From Streptomyces sp. SPB162 (GTDB lineage Bacteria > Actinomycetota > Actinomycetes > Streptomycetales > Streptomycetaceae), in contig NZ_JAQFII010000001.1 of the NCBI RefSeq assembly GCF_029504575.1, positions 5,525,001-5,589,000 on the forward strand: 64,000 nt of DNA. Direction: 5' to 3'. Position numbers and translations under genes: made by a program. Numbering within the stretch: position 1 is the first letter of the stretch; every line of letters begins with the position of its first letter. Shown in pieces: positions 39,158 to 50,074 of the stretch. The notes under the pieces are model-generated. The model worked only from the letters and a program-made list of their open reading frames with translations, ran no database searches and was not told the origin of the DNA.

Positions 39158-40201
39158 TCAGTCCCAGGAGCCCCGTACGGCGGGCAGCCCGGCGATCTCC
39201 GCGAAGTCCGCCGGCTCCAGCCGCAGCGCGGCCGCCCCCGCGTTCTCCGCCGCCCAGCGCTCCCTCTTCGTACCCGGTATCGGGACCACCGAGGGCCCCT
39301 GGCCGAGTATCCACGCCAGCGCCACCTGGGCCGGGGTCGCGCCGAGCCGCTCCGCGATCCGCCGAAGGCCCGCCACGATCGGCTGGTTGGCGGCCATCAT
39401 CTCGGCCGTGAAACGCGGATGACGGGCCCGCAGGTCGTCCGGTTCGAAACCCTGCCCCGGGGTGAGGGTGCCGGTGAGGAAGCCGTTGCCGAGCGGCATC
39501 GCCGCCATGAACCCGACACCGCGCGCGGCACACCACGGAAGCAGCGTCTCCAGCGCCTCGGTGGACCACACCGAGAGCTCCGCCTGCACACAGCTCACCG
39601 GGAACACCTGCTGCGCGCGCACCAGTTGCCGGATCGTCTCCTCGTGCATGCGCCCGCCCGTCTCCCGCCGCCACCCCTCCACGGACGCGCCGCGCGAGCC
39701 CCCCTTGTTCGTCCGCCGGTTCCCGCGCGCTCCGACCGCGCAGAACCCGAGCGAACGCACCTTGCCCGCCGCCACCAACTCCGCCATCGCGCCCCAGGTC
39801 TCCTCGACCGGGACCTCGGCGTCGATCCGGTGCAGCTGGTACAGGTCGATGACATCGGTCTGCAGCCGCCGCAGCGACGCGTCGCAGGCCCGCTTGACGT
39901 AGCCGGGGCGCCCGTTGGCCACGATGTGCTGCTCGCCCACCAGCAGACCGCACTTGGTGGAGACGAACGCGTCCTGCCGCCGCTCCCGCAGCACCCGCCC
40001 GATCAGCAGCTCGTTGGTGAACGGGCCGTACATGTCGGCCGTGTCGAGCAGGGACGACCCATGGTCCAGTGCCGTGTGCACCGCCCGGAGGGACTCCTCA
40101 CCGTCCTGCCGCGAAGCGCTGTACGCCCAGCTCATGGGCATGCATCCCAGGCCCACGGCGCCCACTTCGAGAGCTGCTGCACCGATTGTCCTGCGCTCCA
40201 C
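39158..40201 (-). CDS. Aldo/keto reductase
   Basis: 347-residue NADPH-dependent oxidoreductase of the TIM-barrel AKR family. Motifs: VGLGCMPMSWAYS, LDTADMYGPFTNELLIGR (catalytic Asp and Tyr), VSTKCGLL (catalytic Lys) and LYQLHRIDAEVPVEETW (catalytic His); cofactor-binding SVVPIPGTKR near the C-terminus. Between LGFCAVG and EETIRQLVRAQQVFPVS there is an extra Gly/Arg-rich loop of roughly 30 residues (ARGNRRTNKGGSRGAS...), probably surface. GTG at 40201 with AGGAGGG upstream. Divergent from the 2-hydroxyacid dehydrogenase gene, 87 bp apart. Confidence 0.92.
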   Translation of the reverse strand: MERRTIGAAALEVGAVGLGCMPMSWAYSASRQDGEESLRAVHTALDHGSSLLDTADMYGPFTNELLIGRVLRERRQDAFVSTKCGLLVGEQHIVANGRPGYVKRACDASLRRLQTDVIDLYQLHRIDAEVPVEETWGAMAELVAAGKVRSLGFCAVGARGNRRTNKGGSRGASVEGWRRETGGRMHEETIRQLVRAQQVFPVSCVQAELSVWSTEALETLLPWCAARGVGFMAAMPLGNGFLTGTLTPGQGFEPDDLRARHPRFTAEMMAANQPIVAGLRRIAERLGATPAQVALAWILGQGPSVVPIPGTKRERWAAENAGAAALRLEPADFAEIAGLPAVRGSWD

Positions 40202-40275
40202 CTGGCCTGCCCTCCTCACGACGCCCCGACAGGGGCGTGGACCAAGGTAACGTCCCCCTCGGACAGTGCGTCGCA

Positions 40276-40281
40276 TAGCCT
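40276..40281 (+). promoter_or_regulatory. -10 box for 2-hydroxyacid dehydrogenase gene
   Basis: TAGCCT ends 7 nt before the ATG at 40289, with no ribosome site between (leaderless pattern). Confidence 0.5.
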
Positions 40282-40288
40282 CCTGACC

Positions 40289-41242
40289 ATGGCTGACACG
40301 TTGCAGAACCACCGGCCCCAGGTCTGGTTGCCCATTCCGCCCGCGGAGCTCGGCCCGCTGCCCGCGGACCTGGACTACGTCTTCTGGGACGGCGCCGACG
40401 CATACCCGGCGGATCCGTCGACCGCCGCGTTCTACGTCGTCCCGTACATGAAGGGGGCGGAGGTCGCCGGACGGCCGCTGCCGCGGATGTCGGGCCTCCG
40501 CGTCGTACAGACCCTGAGCGCGGGCACCGACCACGTCGCCGGACACCTCGGGCAGCTGCCGCCTGGCGTGCGCCTGTGCAACGCGCGGGGCGTGCACGAG
40601 GCGAGCACCGCGGAACTCACCCTCACGCTCATCCTCGCCTCGCTGCGCGGTATCCCGCGCTTCGTGCGCGGCCAGGACGCGGAGGAGTGGCACGACGGCT
40701 TCTACCCCGCGCTCGCCGACAGGAGCGTGCTGATCATCGGCTACGGCTCGATCGGCAGCGCCATCGAGGACCGGCTCACGCCGTTCGAGTGCGACGTCGT
40801 CCGCGTCGCCCGCAGCGCGCGGCCCTCCCCGCGCGGCCCGGTGCACTCCCTCGCCGAACTGCCGGAACTGCTGCCGCAGGCCGATGTGGTGGTGCTCTCC
40901 ACCCCGCTCACCGAGGCGACCAGGGGACTGGCCGGAGCGGAGTTCCTGTCCGGGATGAAGGACGGCGCGCTGCTGGTGAACGTCGCGCGCGGGCCCGTGG
41001 TTGACACCAAGGCGCTGCTGGCCGAACTGGAGTCCGGACGACTGCGGGCGGCACTCGATGTCACGGACCCGGAACCGCTGCCCGCCGGACACCCGCTCTG
41101 GCACGCGCCGGGCCTGCTCATCAGCCCGCACGTCGGCGGCAGCACCTCCGCCTTTCTCCCCAGGGCCAAGCGGCTGCTGCGCGCTCAGTTGTTCCGCTTC
41201 GCCACAGGGGAGCCGCTGCACAACGTGGTCACCACCACCTGA
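40289..41242 (+). CDS. 2-hydroxyacid dehydrogenase (D-isomer specific)
   Basis: 317 residues. NAD-binding GYGSIGSAIEDRL (GxGxxG) around residue 150, catalytic Arg in VLSTPLT...LVNVARGPVVDTKAL, Glu in DVTDPEPLPAGHPLW and His in LLISPHVGGSTSAF, the canonical Arg-Glu-His order of the D-2-hydroxyacid dehydrogenase family. Physiological substrate unknown; relatives include glyoxylate and phosphoglycerate dehydrogenases (serA, further on, is a longer paralogue with an ACT domain). Leaderless-type start. Confidence 0.92.
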   Translation: MADTLQNHRPQVWLPIPPAELGPLPADLDYVFWDGADAYPADPSTAAFYVVPYMKGAEVAGRPLPRMSGLRVVQTLSAGTDHVAGHLGQLPPGVRLCNARGVHEASTAELTLTLILASLRGIPRFVRGQDAEEWHDGFYPALADRSVLIIGYGSIGSAIEDRLTPFECDVVRVARSARPSPRGPVHSLAELPELLPQADVVVLSTPLTEATRGLAGAEFLSGMKDGALLVNVARGPVVDTKALLAELESGRLRAALDVTDPEPLPAGHPLWHAPGLLISPHVGGSTSAFLPRAKRLLRAQLFRFATGEPLHNVVTTT

Positions 41243-41305
41243 CGCCGCAGGCGGAGGGCGGGTGGCACCCCGTGACTGCGCTGCGTACTGGTGATCTTCC
41301 CTGCG

Positions 41306-41320
41306 GTTACGCTGTGTAGA
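41306..41320. promoter_or_regulatory. BldD-box-like site 1 upstream of GGDEF-EAL gene
   Basis: GTTACGCTGTGTAGA fits the remembered BldD consensus nTnACnCwGnGTnAn at every fixed position except the last A, which is G. It lies about 140 bp before the ATG at 41460. BldD is the c-di-GMP-responsive developmental repressor and controls several c-di-GMP genes. Confidence 0.6.
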
Positions 41321-41326
41321 GGAACT

Positions 41327-41341
41327 ATGTCCCTGAGTGAC
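41327..41341. promoter_or_regulatory. BldD-box-like site 2 upstream of GGDEF-EAL gene
   Basis: ATGTCCCTGAGTGAC fits the BldD consensus with one mismatch (T for the first fixed A). Its centre is 21 bp from that of the first site, two helical turns, as expected for co-operating sites on one face of DNA. Confidence 0.6.
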
Positions 41342-41459
41342 GGGTCTGGTGTATCGTCCCGACCGGGGGACGCGTCACGGACGCCCGGGGGTTGCACGCG
41401 GGTGACGGCGGCGCGCGAAAGGTCAGCAAGCAAGGGGGGCGACGGGTGATGCACTGCCA

Positions 41460-44360
41460 ATGGGGAGACGACCTGACGCGGTACCGCGGCGTACCGCGAC
41501 AGTTGTCCGGGGCCACGCGGTGAGCTCCACCGGGGCGGTGATCGCTCAGCCGCCCGCCCATGCCGGCCGGGCCGGGCTCGTGCCCCAACTCCTGGTCGCC
41601 GCCCTCTGCGGGGGTTACGCGACCGGCGCGGCGGTGGGGTGGGGATCGACCTGGCTCGCGGACATCATGGGCGACTTCGGGCTCGCCGCCGCCGCGGCCG
41701 CGGCCGGTGTCTCCTCGTTCGTCTACGCGCGGACCCTCAGGGGCCGCCAGCGGCCCACCTGGTTCCTGTTCGCCGGCTCATCCGCCATGGTGGCGCTCGG
41801 CAACGGAACCTGGGGATGGTACGAGGTGGTGCTGGACGGCACACTGCCGCAGACGTCGATCGCCGACTTCTTCTTCCTGCTCTTCGCCCCACCGGCGATC
41901 ATCGGCCTGCTGATGCTCGCCAAGCGCCCGGTGACCCGGGCCGGCTGGGTCTGCCTGGGCCTCGACGCGTGGCTCGTCGGCGGCTCGCTGCTCACCCTGG
42001 CCTGGAGCCTCGCCCTGGCGAACGACGCGAGCCTGGAGGGGCTCAGCGCCGCCCAGGCCGCGCTCCGGCTCGCCTATCCGCTGCTTGACATCGCGCTCGC
42101 CAGCATGGTGCTGGCGCTGCACTTCCGGCGCTCCCCGGCGAACCGGGTCGCGGTCAACACCGCCATCGCCGCCCTGGCGCTGACCGTGCTGTGCGACGCG
42201 CTCTTCCGCTCCCCGCTCTGGCGCGAGCACTACCAGTCCGGCCACATCCTGGACGCCGGGTGGTTCGCCGGCTCCATGCTCCTCGCGTACGCCCCCTGGG
42301 CGGGCCGGCGGAACGCCGCGCGGCAGGACCCGCGCTCCCTCGCACACTCCAGCCGCAAGGTAGCGGGCTCGCTGGCCGCGCTCGTCCCGTACCTGGCGGC
42401 GGCCGTCTGCACCCTGGGCATCCTGTACAACGTGATCGACGGCCGGAAGACCGACCACGTGGTGCTCTTCACCGGCTGCACCGTCGTCCTCGCCCTCGTC
42501 GTGCGCCAGGGCATCATGCTGCTCGACAACATCGCCCTCACCCAGGAACTGGCCCAGAAGGAGAACCACTTCCGGTCCCTGGTGCAGGGCTCCAGCGACG
42601 TCATCATGATCGCCGCGCCCACCGGGGTGCTGCGCTACGTGAGCCCCGCCGCCCGGGGCGTGTACGGGCGGGACGCCGGGGAGATGGTGGGCACCGAGCT
42701 CGCCTCGCACATCCACCCCGAGGACCTGGGGCGGGTGGTGCACGAGGTCCGCAGGTTTCTCGCCGCCTCGCCCGCCGCGGAGCCCGCTACGCGCATCGAG
42801 TGCCGCATCCGCGCCGGACGCGGCCGGGACGGCGGCGGCTGGCTCAATGTGGAGTCCAGCGTCAACCGCTACCAGGGCGGGCTGATCTTCAACAGTCGCG
42901 ACGTGACCGAACGGGTGCGCCTGCAGGCCCAGCTCCAGCACAACGCGTCGCACGACCCGCTCACCGACCTGCCGAACCGGGCGCTGTTCACCGAGCGGGT
43001 GAGCCGGGCACTCGGCGGCCGCCGCAGCGGCGACGGCGAGGCGGCGGTGCTCTTCGTCGACCTCGACGGTTTCAAGGCGGTCAACGATACGGTCGGCCAC
43101 CAGGCCGGCGACGAGCTGCTCGTCCAGGCGGCCAGGCGGCTCCAGGAGTCGGTCCGCTCGGGGGACACGGCGGCACGTCTGGGCGGCGATGAATTCGCCG
43201 CCCTCATCTGTGGCGGGAGTGCCGACCGGCGGCTGCGGGAGTACCAGATCCACGAGATCGCCGACCGGCTGCGGTCCGCGCTCTCCCAGCCGTACCGCGT
43301 GGAGTCCGGCGAGGTCCGGGTCGCGGCCAGCATCGGCGTCGCGTTCGCCGAGCCGGGGATCACCCCCAGCGAGCTCATGCGCAACGCGGACCTGGCGATG
43401 TACCGCGCGAAACAGGCGGGCAAGGGCCGGGTCGAGATGTACGCGCCCCAGATGCAGGCCGACGTGGTGCGCAGGGCCGAACTGGCCACCCGGCTGCGCA
43501 ACGCCCTGCACGACGGGGAGTTCACCCTCCTGCACCAACCCGTGGTCGAGCTGCGGACCGGCCGGGTCGCGGCCGTCGAGGCGCAAGCCCGCTGGCGCTC
43601 CGCCCAGGGCATCCTCTTCACCCCCGCCGAGTTCCTGCGGGTGGCGGAGGACACCGACCGCACCGCGGAGCTGAGCCGCTGGCTGCTGCAGGAGGCGGTC
43701 GAGCAGGCCGCGCTGCGGCACGGATCCGGCCACGCCGTGCCGGTGGCCGTCCGGATGTCCGTCCGTCGGCTGATGCACCGGGACCTGCCGCCCGGCAGCA
43801 TCGAGACGCTGCTGAGCCGCCATGAGCTGCCGACGGGCGGCCTGGTGCTGGAGCTGACCGACAACGACCCGCGGATCTCCCTGGAGGAGCTGGAGCGCAG
43901 GCTGTCGGCGCTGCGCCGCCTCGGTGTCCAGATCGCACTGGACGGCTTCGGCACCGGCTACGCCGCGATGACCGCGCTGCGCCGCCTCCCGGTGGATCTG
44001 CTCAAGATCGACCGCAGCTTCGTCGAGGGGATCGTCGAGTCCGCGCGGCTGCACAAGATCACCGCGGGCATGCTGCGGATCGCCGAGGACCTGGGCATCC
44101 GCACCGTCGCGGACGGGGTGGACCGGCCCGAGCAGGTCGTCGCGCTGCGCGCCATGGGCTGTACGCACGGCCAGGGCCTGGCGTTCTCCGGCCCGCTCGA
44201 CGAGCACCGGCTGCGGGGCTCGCTGACCCGCGGCGGCTACCCCGTACCGCATGGCTCGGTGGCCCTGACCGGCGGCCCGCTGCCCGTGCGCCACAACGGC
44301 ACCACCGGTTCGGGTGACGCCCTCTGCTCAAATGCTGAGACGCCCGTCCCACCCGCTTGA
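41460..44360 (+). CDS. Membrane PAS-GGDEF-EAL protein with degenerate EAL domain
   Basis: 966 residues: about eight to ten membrane spans (roughly 35-345), a PAS domain (ENHFRSLVQGSSDVIMIAAPTG...), an intact GGDEF ([11 protein letters not shown], preceded by DPLTDLPNR) and a C-terminal EAL. The EAL is damaged at catalytic sites: VEAQARW, AVRMSVRRL (Asn to Arg), LELTDND (lacks ExTE Glu), LDGFGTGY (second Asp to Gly) and ADGVDRP (Glu to Asp). It is thus likely a diguanylate cyclase with a regulatory pseudo-EAL. Start uncertain: ATG 41460 is listed, GTG 41520 is possible; neither has a good ribosome site. I recall S. coelicolor SCO5511 as the equivalent. Confidence 0.9.
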   Translation: MGRRPDAVPRRTATVVRGHAVSSTGAVIAQPPAHAGRAGLVPQLLVAALCGGYATGAAVGWGSTWLADIMGDFGLAAAAAAAGVSSFVYARTLRGRQRPTWFLFAGSSAMVALGNGTWGWYEVVLDGTLPQTSIADFFFLLFAPPAIIGLLMLAKRPVTRAGWVCLGLDAWLVGGSLLTLAWSLALANDASLEGLSAAQAALRLAYPLLDIALASMVLALHFRRSPANRVAVNTAIAALALTVLCDALFRSPLWREHYQSGHILDAGWFAGSMLLAYAPWAGRRNAARQDPRSLAHSSRKVAGSLAALVPYLAAAVCTLGILYNVIDGRKTDHVVLFTGCTVVLALVVRQGIMLLDNIALTQELAQKENHFRSLVQGSSDVIMIAAPTGVLRYVSPAARGVYGRDAGEMVGTELASHIHPEDLGRVVHEVRRFLAASPAAEPATRIECRIRAGRGRDGGGWLNVESSVNRYQGGLIFNSRDVTERVRLQAQLQHNASHDPLTDLPNRALFTERVSRALGGRRSGDGEAAVLFVDLDGFKAVNDTVGHQAGDELLVQAARRLQESVRSGDTAARLGGDEFAALICGGSADRRLREYQIHEIADRLRSALSQPYRVESGEVRVAASIGVAFAEPGITPSELMRNADLAMYRAKQAGKGRVEMYAPQMQADVVRRAELATRLRNALHDGEFTLLHQPVVELRTGRVAAVEAQARWRSAQGILFTPAEFLRVAEDTDRTAELSRWLLQEAVEQAALRHGSGHAVPVAVRMSVRRLMHRDLPPGSIETLLSRHELPTGGLVLELTDNDPRISLEELERRLSALRRLGVQIALDGFGTGYAAMTALRRLPVDLLKIDRSFVEGIVESARLHKITAGMLRIAEDLGIRTVADGVDRPEQVVALRAMGCTHGQGLAFSGPLDEHRLRGSLTRGGYPVPHGSVALTGGPLPVRHNGTTGSGDALCSNAETPVPPA

Positions 44361-44393
44361 CACTCCGAGGGGTCCAGGGAGAGGGTCGTGTCC

Positions 44394-44435
44394 ATGCGCA
44401 CCCGAATTCTCGTACTTGGAAAGCGCGTCGGCTGA
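44394..44435 (+). CDS. ilv leader peptide (branched-chain amino-acid rich)
   Basis: A 13-codon ORF, MRTRILVLGKRVG, with four consecutive regulatory codons Ile-Leu-Val-Leu. GGGAGAGGG 9 nt upstream of the ATG gives a good ribosome site; an in-frame GTG at 44388 is also possible. It is followed by a terminator at 44476-44509 and then ilvB. Ribosome stalling at the ILVL codons when charged tRNAs are low should prevent terminator formation. Attenuation of ilvB has been predicted by comparative genomics in actinobacteria. Confidence 0.85.
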   Translation: MRTRILVLGKRVG

Positions 44436-44475
44436 CCGGGGCCCACCACCGCCTTGGAAAACGCACCGACGCGCT

Positions 44476-44509
44476 CCCCTCGCTTGCCTGACGGCACGAG
44501 GGGTTTTTT
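44476..44509 (+). terminator. Attenuator terminator upstream of ilvB
   Basis: CCCCTCG (44476-44482) pairs with CGAGGGG (44497-44503), followed by TTTTTT, 50 nt before the ilvB ATG. This is a rare canonical T-run terminator for this GC-rich genome and completes the leader-peptide attenuation unit. Confidence 0.88.
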
Positions 44510-44558
44510 GTTGCCTGGCACCCAGAAGAAAACTCATCTTCGAGAGAAGAGAACGCAG

Positions 44559-46436
44559 ATGACCGAGCAGGCCACCGGGGCCCCCCATCCGCAAGCGCGG
44601 GCCCGCAGCGGGGGACAGCAGCCCACCACCCCAGAGCGCATGACGGGCGCGCAGTCCCTCATCCGCTCGCTCGAGGCGGTCGGCGCCGACACCGTATTCG
44701 GTATCCCTGGCGGTGCGATCCTGCCGGCCTACGACCCGCTGATGGACTCCGTCAAGGTCCGCCACATCCTGGTCCGCCACGAGCAGGGGGCCGGCCACGC
44801 CGCCACCGGCTACGCGCAGGCCACCGGCCGGGTCGGCGTCTGCATGGCCACCTCCGGGCCGGGCGCCACCAACCTCGTGACCCCGATCGCCGACGCCCAC
44901 ATGGACTCCGTCCCACTGGTCGCGATCACCGGCCAGGTCGCCTCCAAGGCGATCGGCACCGACGCCTTCCAGGAGGCGGACATCTGCGGCATCACGATGC
45001 CGATCACCAAGCACAACTTCCTGGTGACCAGGGCCGAGGACATCCCCCGGACCATCGCCGAGGCGTTCCACATCGCCGCCACCGGCCGTCCGGGCCCGGT
45101 CCTCGTCGACATCGCCAAGGACGCGCTGCAGAACCAGACGACCTTCTCCTGGCCGCCGCAGACGGACCTGCCCGGCTACCGCCCGGTGACCAAGCCGCAC
45201 GCCAAGCAGATCCGTGAGGCCGCCCGGCTGATCAACGAGGCCAAGCGCCCGGTGCTGTACGTCGGCGGCGGCGTCATGAAGGCCCGCGCCACCGCCGAGC
45301 TGCGGATCCTGGCCGAGCTGACCGGCGCCCCGGTCGTCACCACGCTGATGGCGCTCGGCTCGTTCCCCGACAGCCACCCCCAGCACGTCGGCATGCCCGG
45401 TATGCACGGTGACGTCACCGCGGTCACCGCCCTGCAGAAGTCCGACCTGCTGATCGCGCTCGGCGCCCGCTTCGACGACCGGGTGACCGGCCGGCTCGAC
45501 ACCTTCGCGCCGGGCGCGAAGATCGTGCACGCCGACATCGACCCCGCCGAGATCGGCAAGAACCGCGCCGCGGACGTGCCGATCGTCGGTGACGCCCGCG
45601 AGGTCCTCGCCGACCTGATCGTCGCGGTCCAGGCGGACCACGAGGCCGGCCACAAGGGCGACTACGCCGACTGGTGGAAGGACCTCAACCGCTGGCGCGA
45701 GACCTACCCGCTGGGCTACGACACCCCGGACGACGGCAGCCTCTCCCCGCAGCAGGTCATCGAGCGGATCGGCCAGCTGGCCCCCGAGGGCACGCTGTTC
45801 GCGGCCGGCGTCGGCCAGCACCAGATGTGGGCCGCGCAGTTCATCAAGTACGAGAAGCCCAACACGTGGTTCAACTCCGGCGGCGCCGGGACCATGGGGT
45901 ACGCGGTGCCCGCCGCGATGGGCGCCAAGGCCGGTGTCCCCGGCGCGACCGTCTGGGCGGTCGACGGTGACGGCTGCTTCCAGATGACCAACCAGGAACT
46001 GGTCACCTGCGCGCTCAACAACATCCCGATCAAGGTCGCCATCATCAACAACGGCGCCCTGGGCATGGTCCGCCAGTGGCAGAACCTCTTCTACGGGGAG
46101 CGGTTCTCCAACACCGTGCTGCACGCCGGTGAGACCAACTCGAACAGCGGCTCGACGGTCGGCGTCGGCTCGACGGTGAACCGCGGCACCCGCGTCCCGG
46201 ACTTCGTCAAGCTCTCCGAGGCGATGGGCTGCGTGGGTCTGCGCTGCGAGAGCCCGGACGAGCTGGACGCGGTCATCGCCAAGGCCAACTCGATCAACGA
46301 CCGCCCGGTGGTCGTGGACTTCATCGTCCACGAGGACGCCATGGTGTGGCCGATGGTCGCCGCCGGCACCTCCAACGACGAGATCCTGGCCGCCCGCGAT
46401 GTCCGCCCGGACTTCAGCGACGGCCAGGAAGACTGA
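44559..46436 (+). CDS. ilvB: Acetolactate synthase large subunit
   Basis: 625 residues; TPP-, FAD- and Mg-dependent enzyme making acetolactate or acetohydroxybutyrate, first step of Ile/Val/Leu synthesis. Visible: [31 protein letters not shown] with the catalytic Glu, [11 protein letters not shown], central FAD domain ([31 protein letters not shown]) and TPP motif GDGCFQMT...[11 protein letters not shown]. The first ~35 residues ([14 protein letters not shown]) are a variable extension. ATG 44559 after AGAGAAGAGA. First gene of ilvBNC, under attenuator control. Confidence 0.97.
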   Translation: MTEQATGAPHPQARARSGGQQPTTPERMTGAQSLIRSLEAVGADTVFGIPGGAILPAYDPLMDSVKVRHILVRHEQGAGHAATGYAQATGRVGVCMATSGPGATNLVTPIADAHMDSVPLVAITGQVASKAIGTDAFQEADICGITMPITKHNFLVTRAEDIPRTIAEAFHIAATGRPGPVLVDIAKDALQNQTTFSWPPQTDLPGYRPVTKPHAKQIREAARLINEAKRPVLYVGGGVMKARATAELRILAELTGAPVVTTLMALGSFPDSHPQHVGMPGMHGDVTAVTALQKSDLLIALGARFDDRVTGRLDTFAPGAKIVHADIDPAEIGKNRAADVPIVGDAREVLADLIVAVQADHEAGHKGDYADWWKDLNRWRETYPLGYDTPDDGSLSPQQVIERIGQLAPEGTLFAAGVGQHQMWAAQFIKYEKPNTWFNSGGAGTMGYAVPAAMGAKAGVPGATVWAVDGDGCFQMTNQELVTCALNNIPIKVAIINNGALGMVRQWQNLFYGERFSNTVLHAGETNSNSGSTVGVGSTVNRGTRVPDFVKLSEAMGCVGLRCESPDELDAVIAKANSINDRPVVVDFIVHEDAMVWPMVAAGTSNDEILAARDVRPDFSDGQED

Positions 46437-46467
46437 GGCGCAGGACCGAGAGAAGGAACGAAGCGAC

Positions 46468-48113
<1,646 letters not shown>

Positions 48114-48122
48114 GCCCCGTCG

Positions 48123-48155
48123 GGTGCGGGGCGGTCGCAGTGGCCGCCCCGCACC
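48123..48155 (+). terminator. Terminator hairpin after ilvC
   Basis: GGTGCGGGGCGG at 48123-48134 pairs perfectly with 48144-48155 around a 9-nt loop. No T-run follows, as is usual in Streptomyces. Confidence 0.85.
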
Positions 48156-48226
48156 GTTGTCCACGGCGTACAGCCACGTGCGGGTGATCCTTCCACCAAG
48201 GCACAAGTCGTACTCGGCGGCGCCGA

Positions 48227-48232
48227 TACACT
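48227..48232 (+). promoter_or_regulatory. Possible -10 box for serA
   Basis: TACACT in the context GATACACT, about 118 nt before the serA GTG, implying a leader of roughly 110 nt. No known riboswitch motif was recognised in that leader. Confidence 0.45.
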
Positions 48233-48349
48233 GCAACTACAAAGCGCGTCAGGCTCACAGCGTCGTGCGTCTTCCACGCGGCATGCCATCCCCTCCCTCC
48301 CTGGAGCGTCCGCGGGACCGGCCGCCCACGAAGGACAAGTGAGGACCAC

Positions 48350-49942
48350 GTGAGCCAGAAGCCTGTCGTACTCATCGCCGAAGAGCTGTCGCCCGCCACC
48401 GTCGACGCGCTGGGGCCGGATTTCGACATCCGGCACTGCAACGGCGCCGACCGGGGTGAGTTGCTCTCCGCGATCAAGGATGCCGACGCCATCCTGGTCC
48501 GAAGCGCCACCAAGGTCGACGCGGAGGCCATCGCCGCCGCGCCCAAGCTGCGGGTCGTCGCCCGTGCGGGCGTTGGTCTCGACAACGTCGACGTGGCCGC
48601 CGCCACCAAGGCCGGCGTCATGGTCGTCAACGCGCCGACCTCGAACATCGTCACCGCCGCCGAGCTGGCCTGCGGCCTGCTCATCGCCACCGCCCGCAAC
48701 ATCGCGCCGGCCAACTCGGCGCTGAAGAACGGCGAGTGGAAGCGGAACAAGTACACCGGCGTGGAGCTGGCCGAGAAGACCCTCGGCGTCGTCGGCCTCG
48801 GCCGCATCGGCGCGCTGGTCGCCCAGCGCATGTCCGCGTTCGGCATGAAGATCGTCGCGTACGACCCCTACATCCAGCCCGCTCGCGCGGCCCAGATGGG
48901 TGTCAAGATCCTCAGCCTGGACGAGCTGCTGGAGGTCTCCGACTTCATCACCGTCCACCTGCCGAAGACCCCCGAGACCCTCGGCCTGATCGGTGACGAG
49001 GCCCTGCACAAGGTCAAGCCCTCGGTCCGGATCGTGAACGCCGCACGCGGCGGGATCGTGGACGAGGAGGCGCTCGCCTCGGCCCTGAAGGAGGGCCGCG
49101 TCGCGGGTGCGGGCCTGGACGTGTACGCGAAGGAGCCGTGCACCGACTCCCCGCTCTTCCAGTTCGACAACGTGGTGGCCACCCCGCACCTGGGCGCCTC
49201 CACCGACGAGGCGCAGGAGAAGGCCGGCATCGCCGTCGCCAAGTCCGTCCGCCTCGCGCTCGCCGGTGAGCTGGTCCCGGACGCGGTCAACGTCCAGGGC
49301 GGCGTCATCGCCGAGGACGTGCGCCCCGGTCTGCCGCTCGCCGAGAAGCTCGGCCGGATCTTCACCGCGCTGGCCGGCGAGGTCGCCGCCCGGCTCGATG
49401 TCGAGGTCCGCGGCGAGATCACCCAGCACGACGTGAAGGTGCTCGAACTCTCCGCGCTCAAGGGTGTCTTCGAGGACGTCGTCGCCGAGACGGTCTCCTA
49501 TGTCAACGCCCCGCTGTTCGCGCAGGAGCGCGGCGTCGAGGTCCGGCTGACCACGTCGAGCGAGTCGCCCGACCACCGCAACATGGTCACGGTGCGCGGC
49601 ACCCTGACGGACGGCACGGAGGTGTCGGTCTCCGGCACGCTGGCCGGCCCGAAGAACATCCAGAAGGTCGTCGCCGTCGGTGACGAGGACGTGGACCTGG
49701 TCCTCGCCGACCACATGGCCTTCCTCCGCTACACCGACCGCCCCGGCGTCGTCGGCACGATCGGCCGCATCCTTGGTGAGGCCGGCGTCAACATCGCCGG
49801 CATGCAGGTCGCCCGCGCGGCGGCCGGCGGCGAGGCCCTCGTGGCCCTGACCGTCGACTCCTGCATCCCGCCGGCCGCCCTGGCCGAGATCGCCACGGAG
49901 ATCGGCGCGACGTCGTCCCGCGCGGTGGACCTCACGGACTGA
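48350..49942 (+). CDS. serA: D-3-phosphoglycerate dehydrogenase
   Basis: 530 residues, long (type 1) form, as in mycobacteria. First step of serine synthesis. Substrate and NAD domains: VVARAGVGLDNVDVAAATKAG, NAD loop GLGRIGALVAQRM, catalytic Arg in RIVNAARGGIVDEEAL, Glu in DVYAKEPCTDSPLF, His in TPHLGASTDEA. Then an allosteric substrate-binding (ASB) domain (about 320-450) and a C-terminal ACT domain (MAFLRYTDRPGVVGTIGRILGEAGVNIAGMQVARAA) for serine inhibition. GTG at 48350 preceded by GAGGACC. Monocistronic, between two hairpins. Confidence 0.97.
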   Translation: MSQKPVVLIAEELSPATVDALGPDFDIRHCNGADRGELLSAIKDADAILVRSATKVDAEAIAAAPKLRVVARAGVGLDNVDVAAATKAGVMVVNAPTSNIVTAAELACGLLIATARNIAPANSALKNGEWKRNKYTGVELAEKTLGVVGLGRIGALVAQRMSAFGMKIVAYDPYIQPARAAQMGVKILSLDELLEVSDFITVHLPKTPETLGLIGDEALHKVKPSVRIVNAARGGIVDEEALASALKEGRVAGAGLDVYAKEPCTDSPLFQFDNVVATPHLGASTDEAQEKAGIAVAKSVRLALAGELVPDAVNVQGGVIAEDVRPGLPLAEKLGRIFTALAGEVAARLDVEVRGEITQHDVKVLELSALKGVFEDVVAETVSYVNAPLFAQERGVEVRLTTSSESPDHRNMVTVRGTLTDGTEVSVSGTLAGPKNIQKVVAVGDEDVDLVLADHMAFLRYTDRPGVVGTIGRILGEAGVNIAGMQVARAAAGGEALVALTVDSCIPPAALAEIATEIGATSSRAVDLTD

Positions 49943-49985
49943 CCGCGGGTCACCGGCCTTCCGAGGTCGCATCGTCAGTGACGAG

Positions 49986-50013
49986 GCCGCCCTTCGCTCG
50001 TAGGAAGGGCGGC
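49986..50013. terminator. Terminator hairpin after serA
   Basis: GCCGCCCTTC (49986-49995) pairs with GAAGGGCGGC (50004-50013), 10 bp with an 8-nt loop, 44 bp after the serA stop, followed by TTCGTCATT. Confidence 0.85.
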
Positions 50014-50074
50014 TTCGTCATTCCCTCCCGCTACGTTGAACGCTGGGGGCGGAATCCCGTCCATGGGAGGAATC

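Noticed and set aside
39690-39790. Extra Gly/Arg-rich loop in the aldo/keto reductase taken as an insertion mutation
   Set aside because: Frame, flanking motifs and length remain consistent; more likely a subfamily-specific loop.
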